A program made the position numbers and the translations under genes. From assembly GCF_024461735.1 (NCBI RefSeq), contig NZ_JANGAD010000002.1, forward strand, positions 62,001 to 126,000: a stretch of DNA of 64,000 bases, written 5' to 3'. The notes below the pieces were generated by a model, which saw only the letters and a program-made list of their open reading frames with translations, was not told the origin of the DNA and made no database searches. Each line of letters begins with the position of its first letter. Position 1 is the first letter of the stretch. The DNA comes from Anaerotignum propionicum. GTDB taxonomy: Bacteria > Bacillota > Clostridia > Lachnospirales > Anaerotignaceae. Below, in pieces: positions 52,370 to 62,654 of the stretch.

Positions 52370-52743
52370 TGGGGATAACCATAATTTTTGATTGCGGTTG
52401 TGGATAACTTTTGTTATACTATGGGCAAAGTATTGTTTCATTGATGATCCACAAAATTCACAATTCTTTTACAGTACCAAAATCAAAGTTATCCACAAAC
52501 TGTTGATAACCCTGTGTATAACCTCGATTTTATGTGAAAAACCTCTTGAAAAAACATTCCTTTTAAAAAATATGCTACTATTTAAGTCAGGATGTCCCGT
52601 GTTTTTCTATATTTTGCATACTGTTTATTTTGTGGGCAAGTACAAAGCATTCGCTGTGAATAACTACGGCTTGTCTCTCATTAAGAAGCTTTTCTTTCAC
52701 AGCCATCTACATTTAATTGTGAATAACAAGATTGTTATCCACA
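52370..52743. other. oriC: Replication origin oriC, dnaA-proximal DnaA boxes
   Basis: Exact DnaA boxes TTATCCACA (either strand) at 52399-52407, 52489-52497 and 52735-52743. Variants of the consensus are TGGGGATAA 52370-52378, TGATCCACA 52445-52453, TGTTGATAA 52501-52509, TGTGTATAA 52513-52521, TGTGAATAA 52655-52663 and 52718-52726. The position between rpmH and dnaA is the normal Firmicutes origin. A second box group follows between dnaA and dnaN. Confidence 0.9.
52392..52420 (+). promoter_or_regulatory. dnaA promoter with a DnaA box in its spacer
   Basis: TTGCGG (52392-52397) and TATACT (52415-52420) with a 17-bp spacer; the box TGTGGATAA at 52399-52407 lies between them, so DnaA can repress its own gene. 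Confidence 0.7.
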
Positions 52744-52765
52744 AAATTTTAACAGGAGGTACATA

Positions 52766-54094
52766 ATGGAACAAATAAATGAATTGTGGAACGAAGCACT
52801 AAAAATTATCGAGGAAGAAAGCTCCGCCGTTAGTTTTGAGACATGGTTTCGTCCCATTGTACCCTACGGCTTGCAGGATCATTGTCTATATTTGCAGGTA
52901 GATAATCCCTTAGCCAAGGATATGCTGGAAAAACGTTACTTTGATTTGTTGAAAAATACCATAAAGCAGGTTACAAAAACGGATTTGGAAATTATCATTT
53001 TAATGGGCAACGAGTTACCTGTTAAATTAATGGAGAAAAAAGAAGTACAAAAACAAGGTACAGAGATTCCAAGAAATCTAAATCCCAAATATGTATTCAG
53101 CTCCTTTGTGGTTGGTAACAGCAACCGCATGGCTCATGCAGCATCTCTGGCGGTTGCCGAAGCACCGGCGAAAAACTATAACCCTTTATTTTTGTACGGT
53201 AATTCCGGTTTGGGCAAAACCCATCTTATGCATTCCATTGCCCATTATATTTTGGATAACAACAGCTCAGCAAAAGTATTATATGTAACCAGTGAAACCT
53301 TTACCAACGAATTGATTCTTTCTATTCAAAACAATAGAAACGAGGCTTTTCGTAATAAATATAGAAATATCGACGTTCTTTTGATTGATGATATTCAGTT
53401 TATTTCTAAAAAAGAAGGTACTCAGGAGGAATTTTTCCATACCTTTAATGCATTGTATGAATCAACAAAGCAAATTATTATTTCCTCGGACCGTCCACCC
53501 AAGGAAATTGAAACTTTAGAAGACAGATTGCGCAGCCGCTTTGAAATGGGCTTGATTGCTGATATTCAACCACCGGACTATGAAACAAGAATTGCAATTT
53601 TACGAAAAAAAGCAGAGCGGGATAATTTGCAGGTACCCGATGATGTTTTGGCATATATTGCAAAAAATATAGCTTCAAATATTCGAGAACTAGAGGGCGC
53701 TTTGACAAGAATTGTTGCATTTGCAACACTTACAAACCAAGATATTTCTATTTTCTTGGCTGAAAACTCTTTAAAAGATATTTTCAGTGAAAATGCCTCT
53801 GCTCCCATTACCCCTGATTCCATTCAGGAAATTGTGGCGACACATTTTAATATTCGCATAGAAGATATTCAAGGAAGCAAGAAACCCAAAAATATTGCTT
53901 TCCCAAGACAGATTTCTATGTATTTATGCAGAAAATTATTAGATATCTCCCTACCAAAGATAGGCGAAAGCTTTGGAGGGCGTGACCATACAACTGTAAT
54001 ACATGCAATTTCTAAAATTGAAAAGCAGTTGGAAAATGATACGGCATTGCAAAACACCATTTTGCAGCTGGAGAAGGAAATTAAGGGGCAATAA
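52766..54094 (+). CDS. dnaA: Chromosomal replication initiator DnaA
   Basis: 442 residues. Domain I (about 1-85), short linker, AAA+ domain with Walker [12 protein letters not shown] at 144-154, Walker [10 protein letters not shown] and sensor R-finger region, and domain IV ending with the signature [17 protein letters not shown] that binds the DnaA box. ATG follows AGGAGGT. Opens oriC and starts replication. Confidence 0.98.
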   Translation: MEQINELWNEALKIIEEESSAVSFETWFRPIVPYGLQDHCLYLQVDNPLAKDMLEKRYFDLLKNTIKQVTKTDLEIIILMGNELPVKLMEKKEVQKQGTEIPRNLNPKYVFSSFVVGNSNRMAHAASLAVAEAPAKNYNPLFLYGNSGLGKTHLMHSIAHYILDNNSSAKVLYVTSETFTNELILSIQNNRNEAFRNKYRNIDVLLIDDIQFISKKEGTQEEFFHTFNALYESTKQIIISSDRPPKEIETLEDRLRSRFEMGLIADIQPPDYETRIAILRKKAERDNLQVPDDVLAYIAKNIASNIRELEGALTRIVAFATLTNQDISIFLAENSLKDIFSENASAPITPDSIQEIVATHFNIRIEDIQGSKKPKNIAFPRQISMYLCRKLLDISLPKIGESFGGRDHTTVIHAISKIEKQLENDTALQNTILQLEKEIKGQ

Positions 54095-54095
54095 T

Positions 54096-54265
54096 TTTTC
54101 CACATTGCCTTGTGGAGCAGGATAGGGAAAGACTGTGGACAACTATTAACAATTCAACCTTGCTGTGCATACTGTGGATAAGCCTATCTGTTACCCCCAT
54201 GGCTTCCACATGGCTTGTCAACACCCAAAATTCCTGATTCTTGGGGAAAAAAGAGGTTTTCCACA
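54096..54265. other. Second DnaA-box group of oriC (dnaA-dnaN interval)
   Basis: TGTGGATAA at 54173-54181 (exact) with near-matches TTTTCCACA 54096-54104, TGTGGACAA 54134-54142 and TTTTCCACA 54257-54265. In B. subtilis the unwinding element lies in this interval, so a bipartite origin is likely. Confidence 0.7.
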
Positions 54266-54348
54266 AACCCACAGCCCCTACTACTGCTACTGCGGATTAA
54301 ATCTTATTTATTTCTTCAAACACTGTGTGAAAAGGAGTTGTGAACAAC

Positions 54349-55452
54349 TTGAAATTAATTTGTAAAAAAGACCTACTGTTACAGTACATAAATATCGTGA
54401 ATAAAGCAGTTTCCAATCGCACCACACTGCCTATTTTGGAATGCATCTTACTAACTGCTGATGAAAAAGGTTTTGTTTTAACTGGAAATGATCTAGAATT
54501 GGGTATTAAAACCGCTGCGATTGAAGCTGACATTTTGGAAAAAGGTGAAGTTGCCATTGAAGCCCGTATTTTCAACGAGATTGTACGTCGCTTAAACGGA
54601 GAGGACGTAACAATTTCCACCAATGAAAAAAATGCGGTAACCATTGTTTGTGGTTCTTCTGAATTTAGCATTATGGGTCAAGGTGGAGAGGATTTTCCTC
54701 CTTTACCTGAGGTAGAACAAAATCAGGCATATACTTTAAAGCAAAATGACTTAAGAAATATGATTCGTCAGACTATTTTTTCCATTGCTCAAGATAATGC
54801 AAAACCTGTTTTAGCAGGTGAATTATTTGAGTTTCATGATGAATTTTTTAATATTGTTTCCGTTGATGGATATCGTATTTCCTATCGAAAAAGCCTTTTG
54901 CTTCAAAGCTGTGGAAAAAATGAAGTCATTGTTCCCGGCAAAACCTTAAGTGAATTAAATAAAATTTTATCTCAATCTGAGGAAGATTTGGTTTCTCTTT
55001 ATGTGACAGACAAGCATATTTTGTTTGATTTAGGCACAGCAATTATGGTTTCCCGTTTAATTGAAGGGGATTTTATCCGTTATGAGCAAAGTTTTTCAGA
55101 AGATTTTAAAACAGAGGTTTTGGTAGATAAAAATGAAATGATTCAATCTTTGGAACGTGCTTCATTGGTTTCCAGAGATAATAGAAAAACACCGGTTCGC
55201 TTCCAAATCAAAACAAAAAACATGGAAATCACCTCTAAAAGTGATATGGGAACGGCTTTCGAGGAGATTTCAGTGGAAGTGGAAGGGGAAGAAATCTCCA
55301 TTGCCTTTAATCCCCGTTATTTTATCGAAGCCCTGCGTTCTATTGACGAAGAAAACGTAAAAATTCATTTTACCGCTTCTTTAAGTCCTTGTACCATATT
55401 GCCTGTGGAGGGAGACTCCTTTAAATATTTGATTCTCCCATTAAGAATGTAA
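54349..55452 (+). CDS. dnaN: DNA polymerase III beta subunit (sliding clamp)
   Basis: Forms the ring that tethers the polymerase. From TTG the protein is 367 residues (MKLICKKDLLLQYINIVNKA, matching the family start). AAAGGAG lies 11 bases before this TTG but only 2 bases before the alternative GTG at 54340, so TTG is preferred. Three clamp domains are present; typical pieces are TTLPILECILL and the C-terminal ILPLRM that ends most clamps. Confidence 0.95.
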   Translation: MKLICKKDLLLQYINIVNKAVSNRTTLPILECILLTADEKGFVLTGNDLELGIKTAAIEADILEKGEVAIEARIFNEIVRRLNGEDVTISTNEKNAVTIVCGSSEFSIMGQGGEDFPPLPEVEQNQAYTLKQNDLRNMIRQTIFSIAQDNAKPVLAGELFEFHDEFFNIVSVDGYRISYRKSLLLQSCGKNEVIVPGKTLSELNKILSQSEEDLVSLYVTDKHILFDLGTAIMVSRLIEGDFIRYEQSFSEDFKTEVLVDKNEMIQSLERASLVSRDNRKTPVRFQIKTKNMEITSKSDMGTAFEEISVEVEGEEISIAFNPRYFIEALRSIDEENVKIHFTASLSPCTILPVEGDSFKYLILPLRM

Positions 55453-55489
55453 TTGTTTTATGTAAACAATAAGAAAGAAGGACTACTTT

Positions 55490-55708
55490 ATGCAAGAAGT
55501 TGGAATTCAAACAGAATATATTAAATTACAGCAAATTTTAAAACTTGCCGGCATCATTGGACAAGGTTCGGATGCTAGAGCCTTAATTGCTGAAGGTTTG
55601 GTTTATGTAAACGGAAATCAGGCTTTGGAAAGAGGAAAAAAAATTCGCCCCAATGATGTGGTTGAGGTGAAGGGATTAGGCTCTGTTAAAGTTGTGATGG
55701 AAGGTTAA
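55490..55708 (+). CDS. yaaA: S4-domain RNA-binding protein YaaA
   Basis: 72 residues forming a single S4 domain: YIKLQQILKLAGIIGQGSDARALIAEGLVYVNGNQ and KIRPNDVVEV. Occupies the usual place between dnaN and recF. Thought to bind RNA, perhaps in ribosome assembly. ATG is preceded by AGAAAGAAGG. Confidence 0.93.
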   Translation: MQEVGIQTEYIKLQQILKLAGIIGQGSDARALIAEGLVYVNGNQALERGKKIRPNDVVEVKGLGSVKVVMEG

Positions 55709-55821
55709 ACATTTTTTAAAGCCTTCACGGAGTTTTTTTAGAGAAGATTTTTTAAGAAAGTCAGTATAGATTTCAATAAATACTAAAAAACATAGTATTT
55801 AATTATTTTTAGAGTGGGAAG

Positions 55822-55866
55822 GCCCGTATTGCAATGTGATTTTTGCAAAAAACAGCGGGCTTTTTT
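55822..55866 (+). terminator. Terminator after yaaA
   Basis: GCCCG/CGGGC outer stem with inner TTGCAA repeats and TTTTTT. Same hairpin family as at 28463. Confidence 0.8.
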
Positions 55867-56062
55867 CGCTGTTATAAAAATATTGCTTTTGTGGATAAAA
55901 TATTTTAGAAATATAACGCTTATAAATAAGCAAATGCTTATATTTTTATATTTTTTGTATCCTAAGTGAGATATCAAAGCAAAATATATTGTTATTTATT
56001 TAACATTAAATATTTTGTCGAATGATATCTTTAAAATAATCTTGTATATTAGGTGGATATTT
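55867..56062. other. Spacer upstream of recF with one DnaA box
   Basis: Exact box TGTGGATAA at 55890-55898. Otherwise AT-rich with no gene; recF promoter must lie here. Confidence 0.5.
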
Positions 56063-57169
56063 ATGCAAATTTTGGAGGTTTCTTTGCAAGGCTTTCGCAA
56101 TCTGATGGAGATGCAAATTAAACCATCTCCAGGAATTAATGTATTTTACGGTAAGAATGCTCAAGGGAAAACCAATTTTTTGGAATCCCTTTATTTATGT
56201 GCCATGGGAAGGTCTATGCGGACAAAAAATGATTGGCAAATGATAGGTTTTCAAGAGGAAGAAAGCCATATTCGTTTATTAATCAATAAAAATAACCGAA
56301 AAGAGCGTATTGATGTTCATTTGAAGAGAGATACCAAAAAAGGCATAGCCAGAAACGGTATACCCATAAAGAAGCTTGGAGACCTGTTTGGTACTTTGTA
56401 TACCGTCGTTTTTTCCCCTGAGGATCTTTCTTTGATCAAAGACGGGCCTGCAGAGAGGCGACGTTTTTTGGATATGGAGCTTTGTCAGCTTAGTCGAGTT
56501 TATTATTATGATTTGCAACAATATTACCGTATTTTGAAGCAGAGAAATAATTTATTGCGGGAGATTCAAAAAAATTCCGCTCTACAAGAAACTCTTTTTG
56601 TATGGGATGCCCAGTTAATTGATTACGGTGAGCGTGTTATGGCGGCTAGAACGGATTTTTTGCAAAGACTGGATAAAATCGCCGCTGAAAAGTTAAACGC
56701 TCTTACAGGGGGCTTAGATGCCCTTAAAATTATATATAAGCCGAATTGTGAGCCGGGTCGTATGGAGGAAAGGCTGAAACGAAATTTGCAACGAGATATT
56801 TATTTAGGCAGTACCAATTTTGGGCCTCATAAAGATGATATTTTGTTTACCATTGATGGGAAAGAGGTGAAAAGCTTCGGTTCTCAGGGGCAACAAAGAA
56901 CTACAGCCTTGGCGGCAAGGTTGGCAGAAATAGATTTGATACGAGAAGAGACGGGGGAAGACCCTGTTTTACTTCTGGATGATGTGCTGTCTGAATTGGA
57001 TGAGAGAAGACAAAAATATTTGATGGAAAGTATTGATGGTTTGCAGGCATTTTTGACTTGTACTGGAATTGAGGATGCAATAAAAAAATATATCAGCAAA
57101 GATAATTTGTTTTATGTGGAAAATGGACAAATTATAGGTGAAAATGGAATGGAAAAGCGTAGTGACTAA
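56063..57169 (+). CDS. recF: DNA replication and repair protein RecF
   Basis: 368 residues from the ATG (MQILEVSLQGFRNL) 6 bases after AGGTGG; the frame is open 48 bases further up but lacks a site. Walker A YGKNAQGKTNFLE near 29-41, signature region GPHKDDILFTIDGKEVKSFGSQGQQR and Walker B PVLLLDDVLSELD. SMC-like ATPase that loads RecA at gaps. Its terminator begins inside the last codons. Confidence 0.96.
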   Translation: MQILEVSLQGFRNLMEMQIKPSPGINVFYGKNAQGKTNFLESLYLCAMGRSMRTKNDWQMIGFQEEESHIRLLINKNNRKERIDVHLKRDTKKGIARNGIPIKKLGDLFGTLYTVVFSPEDLSLIKDGPAERRRFLDMELCQLSRVYYYDLQQYYRILKQRNNLLREIQKNSALQETLFVWDAQLIDYGERVMAARTDFLQRLDKIAAEKLNALTGGLDALKIIYKPNCEPGRMEERLKRNLQRDIYLGSTNFGPHKDDILFTIDGKEVKSFGSQGQQRTTALAARLAEIDLIREETGEDPVLLLDDVLSELDERRQKYLMESIDGLQAFLTCTGIEDAIKKYISKDNLFYVENGQIIGENGMEKRSD

Positions 57170-57186
57170 AACTTACGCTTTTTTTA
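57154..57186 (+). terminator. Terminator overlapping the recF stop
   Basis: AAGCGTA/TACGCTT stem with a 12-base loop followed by TTTTTTT; the 5' arm is inside the coding sequence (EKRSD). Confidence 0.85.
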
Positions 57187-57409
57187 TTGCATTTTGAGCT
57201 TTTAAGATGTCTGCATGGGGAGCACAAACTTTGGTTTATTCCCTAGAAAAGATTTCAGAAAAAATGGAATCCTTTGGTTTCCCCTAAAATAATCCAAAAA
57301 TACCCTATATTTTCTTTATGAAAATCATATATTAATTAATAAGGAAGGAAAAACATTCAAAAGTTTCATTAAAAATTAGTGTTTTCCTTGAAAATATAAG
57401 GTTTTCTTC
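57187..57409. other. Spacer between recF and the gyrB promoter
   Basis: No gene recognised. remB (extracellular matrix regulator, DUF370), found here in B. subtilis, is absent. Confidence 0.4.
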
Positions 57410-57438
57410 TTGTAGAATTCTTTTAAAAATGTTATAAT
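57410..57438 (+). promoter_or_regulatory. gyrB promoter
   Basis: TTGTAG (57410-57415) and perfect TATAAT (57433-57438), spaced 17 bp, about 280 bases before gyrB. Confidence 0.8.
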
Positions 57439-57457
57439 AGTTATGTGTTAAAAACTC

Positions 57458-57668
57458 ACTAAAATTTGGAACAAAAAAAGTCCTGTTTTAGTTTTTTATT
57501 TCTTAAATATTCAGACTGTTTTCTAAGATTTTAAGGAATGTGCAAAAGCGTGTTTCCTAGGAAAACAGCGTACACTGATAAACAGTGTCTAAGCTTTAAA
57601 AAAAGAAAAATTTTACCTATCATTTTTGATTTGAAATAGGTTTTATGATAGAAACCTATTTTTTCTTT
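57458..57668 (+). promoter_or_regulatory. Structured gyrB leader with two terminator-like hairpins and an alternative pairing
   Basis: Hairpin 1: ACTAAAA (57458-57464)/TTTTAGT (57486-57492) plus inner GGA/TCC, then TTTTTT. Hairpin 2: CTGTTTTC (57516-57523)/GAAAACAG (57561-57568) with inner AGGAA/TTCCT. Hairpin 3: ACACTG/CAGTGT. Hairpin 4, an ideal terminator: AATAGGTTT (57635-57643)/AAACCTATT (57652-57660) followed by T. Upstream ACCTAT (57615-57620) can pair with ATAGGT of hairpin 4, and CTATCAT (57617-57623) with its loop, as antiterminator. Confidence 0.6.
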
Positions 57669-57720
57669 GGCACAAAGCACGATGAAGAACCCTAAAAGAT
57701 TTAGTTGAAGGAGAGGTTTT

Positions 57721-59622
57721 ATGTCATCAGATTATAATGAAAGTCAAATCCAAGTGTTGGAAGGTTTGGAGGCTGTTAGAAAAAGACCGGGAATGTATAT
57801 CGGTTCTACCAGCGCCAGAGGGCTGCATCATTTGGTTTACGAAATCGTGGATAATGCGGTGGATGAGGCCTTGGCAGGTTTTTGTACTGAAATAACCGTA
57901 AAAATTCATCCGGATAATTCCATTTCTGTTATGGATAATGGCCGAGGCATTCCCGTTGGTATTCAACAGCAAAAAGGTATATCTGCCGTAGAGGTTGTTT
58001 TTACCATTTTGCATGCCGGTGGAAAATTTGGTGGAGGAGGCTATAAGGTTTCCGGTGGTCTCCACGGTGTTGGTGCATCAGTTGTAAATGCTCTGTCCAC
58101 ATGGCTGACGGTAAACATTCATACCGAGGGTAAGCTCTATGAGCAAAAATATGCCCGTGGTGATGTATTAGCACCGTTAGCTGTCATTGGTGAGTCACAA
58201 CAGCATGGTACCTATGTGCATTTCTTGCCCGATCCTGAAATTTTCGAGGAAACGGTTTTTACCTACGATATTTTAAAGCAGCGCTTGCGGGAAACTGCTT
58301 TTCTTACAAAGGGCTTGAAAATTAATCTCATAGATTTACGTGAGGGAATGGAACAGGCTCGTACGTTCCACTACGAAGGTGGTATTAAGGAATTTGTTGC
58401 TTATATCAATAAAAGCCGTCAGGCCTTATATAACGATATTTTTTATTGCTGTGGTCAGAAGGATGGTATTTTGGTGGAAGTGGCATTTCAGTATAACGAT
58501 GGATATACCGAAAATATTTTCAGCTTTGTAAATAACATCAATACCCCTGATGGCGGTACCCATTTAATTGGATTTAAAAGCGGTTTGACAAAAACATTGA
58601 ATGATTATGGGAAAAAAATTGGTATTCTCAAGGATGCAGATAAGAAGCTTTCTGGTGATGATGTAAGAGAAGGTATTTCTGCAGTTATCAGTATCAAAGT
58701 TGAAGATCCTCAGTTTGAAGGGCAGACAAAGGCGAAATTGGGTACTAGCGAAGCAAAGAATGCTGTTGAAAGCGTTTTAAGCGAATATTTTACCTATTAT
58801 CTGGAGGAAAACCCTGCGGTTGCTAAAAATATCATTGAGAAGGGTATGATGGCTTCCAGAGCCCGTGACGCTGCCAGAAAGGCAAGGGAATTGGTACGGC
58901 GTAAAACAGGCTTGGAGAATACAAGATTGCCGGGCAAGCTCACTGATTGTACCAGTAAAGACCCTTATGAGTGCGAAATCTATATCGTAGAGGGTAACTC
59001 TGCGGGGGGAAGTGCCATTAAGGCAAGAGACCCTAAAACACAAGCGATTTTACCTTTGCGAGGGAAAATTTTGAATGTGGAAAAGGCTAGACTGGATCGT
59101 ATCTTAGGCAGTGAAGAAATCAAAAATATGATTACTGCTTTTGGCACAGGGATTTCTGAAGATTTTGATATTGAAAAATTACGTTATCATAAAATCGTAA
59201 TTATGACAGATGCCGATGTGGATGGTGCCCATATCCGTACATTGCTTTTAACCTTCTTTTACCGCTATATGCCTCAATTAATTGAGGAAGGCAAGGTTTA
59301 TATTGCCCAGCCTCCTTTATACCGTGTGGAGAAGAATAAACAGCACTATTACGTTTATGATGATTTACAGTTGGAAACGTTATACAACGAGATTGGAAAA
59401 ACGGGGATTAAAGAAGTACAGAGATATAAGGGTCTGGGTGAGATGGACTTTGATCAGCTGCGAGATACCACCATGGCTGTGGAACACCGTATTTTGAAAA
59501 AAGTTGATATCAGCGATGCTTTGATTGCCGACGAGATATTTAGCATGCTTATGGGGGATAGTGTTGAACCCAGAAGGGATTTTATAGCTGAGAATGCCGA
59601 GTATGCTGAAATGGATTATTAA
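57721..59622 (+). CDS. gyrB: DNA gyrase subunit B
   Basis: 633 residues. GHKL ATPase domain ([23 protein letters not shown] and [14 protein letters not shown]), transducer, TOPRIM domain ([12 protein letters not shown] and [12 protein letters not shown]) and C-terminal [11 protein letters not shown]. Introduces negative supercoils with GyrA. ATG after AAGGAG. Preceded by a long structured leader and followed by a hairpin array. Confidence 0.97.
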   Translation: MSSDYNESQIQVLEGLEAVRKRPGMYIGSTSARGLHHLVYEIVDNAVDEALAGFCTEITVKIHPDNSISVMDNGRGIPVGIQQQKGISAVEVVFTILHAGGKFGGGGYKVSGGLHGVGASVVNALSTWLTVNIHTEGKLYEQKYARGDVLAPLAVIGESQQHGTYVHFLPDPEIFEETVFTYDILKQRLRETAFLTKGLKINLIDLREGMEQARTFHYEGGIKEFVAYINKSRQALYNDIFYCCGQKDGILVEVAFQYNDGYTENIFSFVNNINTPDGGTHLIGFKSGLTKTLNDYGKKIGILKDADKKLSGDDVREGISAVISIKVEDPQFEGQTKAKLGTSEAKNAVESVLSEYFTYYLEENPAVAKNIIEKGMMASRARDAARKARELVRRKTGLENTRLPGKLTDCTSKDPYECEIYIVEGNSAGGSAIKARDPKTQAILPLRGKILNVEKARLDRILGSEEIKNMITAFGTGISEDFDIEKLRYHKIVIMTDADVDGAHIRTLLLTFFYRYMPQLIEEGKVYIAQPPLYRVEKNKQHYYVYDDLQLETLYNEIGKTGIKEVQRYKGLGEMDFDQLRDTTMAVEHRILKKVDISDALIADEIFSMLMGDSVEPRRDFIAENAEYAEMDY

Positions 59623-59907
59623 GGTCAAGAGCAAGGTCAAAACCATAGGGACGCTGTCCCTAAGACTCAGCAAGGGCACTGCCCTTGACCCAATATGGAA
59701 AACTTCGTTTTCCAAGAATTCTACCCTTCAAAAACGAAGTTTTTGAAAAAAGGGTCAAGGGATGAAATCCCTTGTGGAGAATTGGGGCAAAGCCCCAAGG
59801 TCTAAGAATTAATAATAATTAACCAACCCTTCAAAAACGAAGTTTTTGAAAAAAGGGGTCAAGGGATGAAATCCCTTGTGGGGAATTGGGGCAAAGCCCC
59901 GAGGTCT
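59623..59907. repeat. Array of mini-hairpins with direct repeats between gyrB and gyrA
   Basis: Hexamers GGTCAA/GAGCAA start right after the gyrB stop, then hairpins with three-base loops: GGGAC-GCT-GTCCC (59648), CAAGGGC-ACT-GCCCTTG (59671), GGAAAAC-TTC-GTTTTCC (59697), TTCAAAAAC-GAA-GTTTTTGAA (59727), CAAGGGAT-GAA-ATCCCTTG (59756), TTGGGGC-AAA-GCCCCAA (59782). The last three recur as a direct repeat (59723-59803 and 59826-59907), differing by one inserted G and two substitutions. Confidence 0.85.
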
Positions 59908-59937
59908 TATCCCTTTAAATAAAAAAGAGGTGAAAAA

Positions 59938-62475
59938 ATGAGCGACGAATTCAAAGAAATAGATAAGGTCGTTTCCATAGATATCAACGAGGAAATGAAA
60001 AAATGCTATATCGATTACGCCATGAGCGTTATCGTTGCCCGTGCATTGCCCGATGTGCGGGATGGCTTGAAGCCTGTGCAAAGACGTATCCTCTTCTCTA
60101 TGAACGAAATGAACCTTGACCCAAATAAAGGCTACCGTAAATCGGCTCGTATTGTGGGTGATACCATGGGTAAATACCACCCCCATGGTGATGCCTCTAT
60201 TTATCAAGCAATGGTGCGTATGGCTCAGAATTTCTCAATGCGCTATATGCTGGTGGATGGTCATGGTAACTTCGGCTCTATTGACGGCTATGGTGCTGCT
60301 GCAAGCCGTTATACTGAGGCAAGAATGTCCAAAATTACTGCAGAATTGTTGGCGGATATTGAAAAGGATACCGTTGATTTTGTGCCAAACTACGATGAAA
60401 ATGAAAAAGAACCAACTGTTTTACCCGCTAGAATCCCTAATTTGCTGGTGAATGGTTCCTCGGGTATCGCCGTTGGTATGGCAACCAATATACCACCCCA
60501 TAACCTGACGGAAGTCATTAATGGTGTTGTTTGTATGATTGATAATACCATCAATGATAAAGATACTGATGTTGAGGAATTAATGGAGCATATCCAGGGG
60601 CCGGACTTCCCCACAGGTGCAACAATTCTGGGGAAGAGTGGAATTCGTGCGGCATATCGTACTGGTAGAGGGAAAATTTTGGTTCGTGCACTGGCTGAAA
60701 TTCAGCCTATGTCAAACGGCCGTGAAAAAATTGTGGTAACAGAACTGCCCTATATGGTGAATAAACTTCGGTTGATTGAAAAAATTGCCGAATTGGTTAA
60801 AGATAAACGTATTGAAGGTATTAGCGATTTGTATGATGCCTCTGCGGGCGATGATATTCAGATTATTATTGAGCTGAAGAAGGACGTAAATGCCAATGTT
60901 ATTTTAAATCAGCTTTATAAATATACCCAGCTTCAGGAAAGCTTTGGCGCGATTATGATTGCGTTGGTTAATGGTAAGCCGGAAACTTTAAACTTGAAGC
61001 AAATTATCTCGGAATACTTGAAACATCAAGAAAATGTAGTTACCAGAAGAACCCAGTTCAACTTGGATAAGGCAGAAAAACGTGCCCATATTCTGGAAGG
61101 TCTGCGTATTGCCATCGATAATATTGATGAGGTTATCCGCATCATCCGTACCAGCTATGATAATGCCAAGGAACGCCTGATGGAACGCTTTCAGCTTTCT
61201 GAGATTCAGGCTCAGGCAATTTTGGAAATGCAGCTGCGTCGTTTGCAAGGCTTGGAGCATGAAAAAATTGATGCGGAGTATAAAGAATTAATGGAAAAAA
61301 TCGCTTATTTTAAATCCTTGTTGGCAGATAGAAAATTAATGCTTGGCGTCATTCGGGATGAAATAACAGTGATTCGAGATAAGTATGGCGATGGACGTCG
61401 TACCCAGTTGGTGCAAAACCCCGGTGAAATTGATGTGGAGGATTTGATTGAGGAAGAAACCTGCGTTATGACTCTTTCAAACCTGAACTATATCAAACGT
61501 ACCCCTTTGGATACCTATAAGAGCCAAAATAGAGGGGGCAGAGGTATTGTTGGTATGCAAACAAGAGAGGAAGATTTTGTTAAGGATATGTTCCTTTCCT
61601 CCACCCACGATACCATTTTGTTCTTTACCGATCGGGGTAGAGTATACCGTATGAAGGGCTATGAAATTCCCGAAGCAGGACGTACAGCAAGGGGCATGGC
61701 AATTGTAAATCTGTTGGAAATTGCCCCCGGTGAAAGCATTACTGCGATTATCCCTGTGAAGGAATTTAAGGAAGATGAATACCTTGTTATGATTACAAAA
61801 CAAGGCATCATTAAGAAAACAGAGATGGCAAGCTTTGCAAATATCCGTAAGGGTGGCTTAATTGCTGTTAATTTGAGGGATGATGATAATCTGATTTCTG
61901 TTATGACAACCAATGGTGAAAACGAAATTTTTGTTGCAACAAGAAACGGTTTGGGTATTAAGTTCTCTGAAAAAGATGTGCGCCCTATGGGCCGTACGGC
62001 TACAGGTGTAAAAGCAATTACCCTGCGTGAGGAGGATTATGTGGTCTCAGCCGTGAAGATTATGGAAAATGCAGAAATTTTGAATGTAACGGAAAAAGGC
62101 TTTGGAAAACGTACTGAAACAGATGCATTCACTGTTCAATACCGCGGTGGTAAAGGCTTGAAGGTACATCAATTGACAGAAAAAACAGGCGCATTGACCG
62201 GTGTTCTGTTGGTTGAGGAGAATGAAGAAGTGATGCTTATGACATCAGAAGGCATTATTATTCGTTTGCGTGCAAAGGATATTTCAACCATTGGCCGTGT
62301 TTCTCAGGGTGTTAAATTGATGAATTTGAATGAAGGTGTAACGGTTGTGGGTATCGCAAAAATTTCTGAGGAAGATATTAAAGAAGATGATTTAGAAATT
62401 TTGGATGATGAAACCTCCGTTTCAAACGAGGGAAGCTCTATTATCTCAGAAGAAGAAACCTCATTTACAGAATAA
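59938..62475 (+). CDS. gyrA: DNA gyrase subunit A
   Basis: 845 residues. Breakage-reunion domain with active-site Tyr at about 125 ([10 protein letters not shown]), quinolone-determining [12 protein letters not shown] near 81, and the C-terminal beta-pinwheel with a GyrA-box-like QYRGGKG; an acidic tail ends the protein. Near 87 the residue after GDA is Ser, the quinolone-susceptible form. GAGGTG precedes the ATG. Confidence 0.97.
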   Translation: MSDEFKEIDKVVSIDINEEMKKCYIDYAMSVIVARALPDVRDGLKPVQRRILFSMNEMNLDPNKGYRKSARIVGDTMGKYHPHGDASIYQAMVRMAQNFSMRYMLVDGHGNFGSIDGYGAAASRYTEARMSKITAELLADIEKDTVDFVPNYDENEKEPTVLPARIPNLLVNGSSGIAVGMATNIPPHNLTEVINGVVCMIDNTINDKDTDVEELMEHIQGPDFPTGATILGKSGIRAAYRTGRGKILVRALAEIQPMSNGREKIVVTELPYMVNKLRLIEKIAELVKDKRIEGISDLYDASAGDDIQIIIELKKDVNANVILNQLYKYTQLQESFGAIMIALVNGKPETLNLKQIISEYLKHQENVVTRRTQFNLDKAEKRAHILEGLRIAIDNIDEVIRIIRTSYDNAKERLMERFQLSEIQAQAILEMQLRRLQGLEHEKIDAEYKELMEKIAYFKSLLADRKLMLGVIRDEITVIRDKYGDGRRTQLVQNPGEIDVEDLIEEETCVMTLSNLNYIKRTPLDTYKSQNRGGRGIVGMQTREEDFVKDMFLSSTHDTILFFTDRGRVYRMKGYEIPEAGRTARGMAIVNLLEIAPGESITAIIPVKEFKEDEYLVMITKQGIIKKTEMASFANIRKGGLIAVNLRDDDNLISVMTTNGENEIFVATRNGLGIKFSEKDVRPMGRTATGVKAITLREEDYVVSAVKIMENAEILNVTEKGFGKRTETDAFTVQYRGGKGLKVHQLTEKTGALTGVLLVEENEEVMLMTSEGIIIRLRAKDISTIGRVSQGVKLMNLNEGVTVVGIAKISEEDIKEDDLEILDDETSVSNEGSSIISEEETSFTE

Positions 62476-62482
62476 ATAGAAA

Positions 62483-62514
62483 AAAAGATACCGATTTTAT
62501 TGGTATCTTTTTTT
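62483..62514 (+). terminator. Terminator of gyrA
   Basis: AAAAGATACC pairs with GGTATCTTTT around a 9-base loop, followed by TTT. Confidence 0.92.
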
Positions 62515-62585
62515 GTTGATACAGTTGTTAGTTATATCTTTTTTTGTTAAAATTATATAACTGGATTAAAAATTTTGATGATTAT

Positions 62586-62614
62586 TTGACAATTATTCAT
62601 TATACTGCTAGAAT
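62586..62614 (+). promoter_or_regulatory. Promoter of the small membrane protein gene
   Basis: TTGACA (62586-62591) and TAGAAT (62609-62614) with a 17-bp spacer. Confidence 0.75.
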
Positions 62615-62654
62615 TAAATTAGATCGTATCAGAAAAATCGAGGTGTGAGGGAAG

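Noticed and set aside
52392-52766. Open frame of 124 codons in the oriC region
   Set aside because: It runs through several DnaA boxes and the dnaA leader, has no ribosome site at its start and an unnatural composition.
59380-59715. Minus-strand open frame across the gyrB end and hairpin array
   Set aside because: Mostly antisense to gyrB and built from palindromes; no ribosome site.
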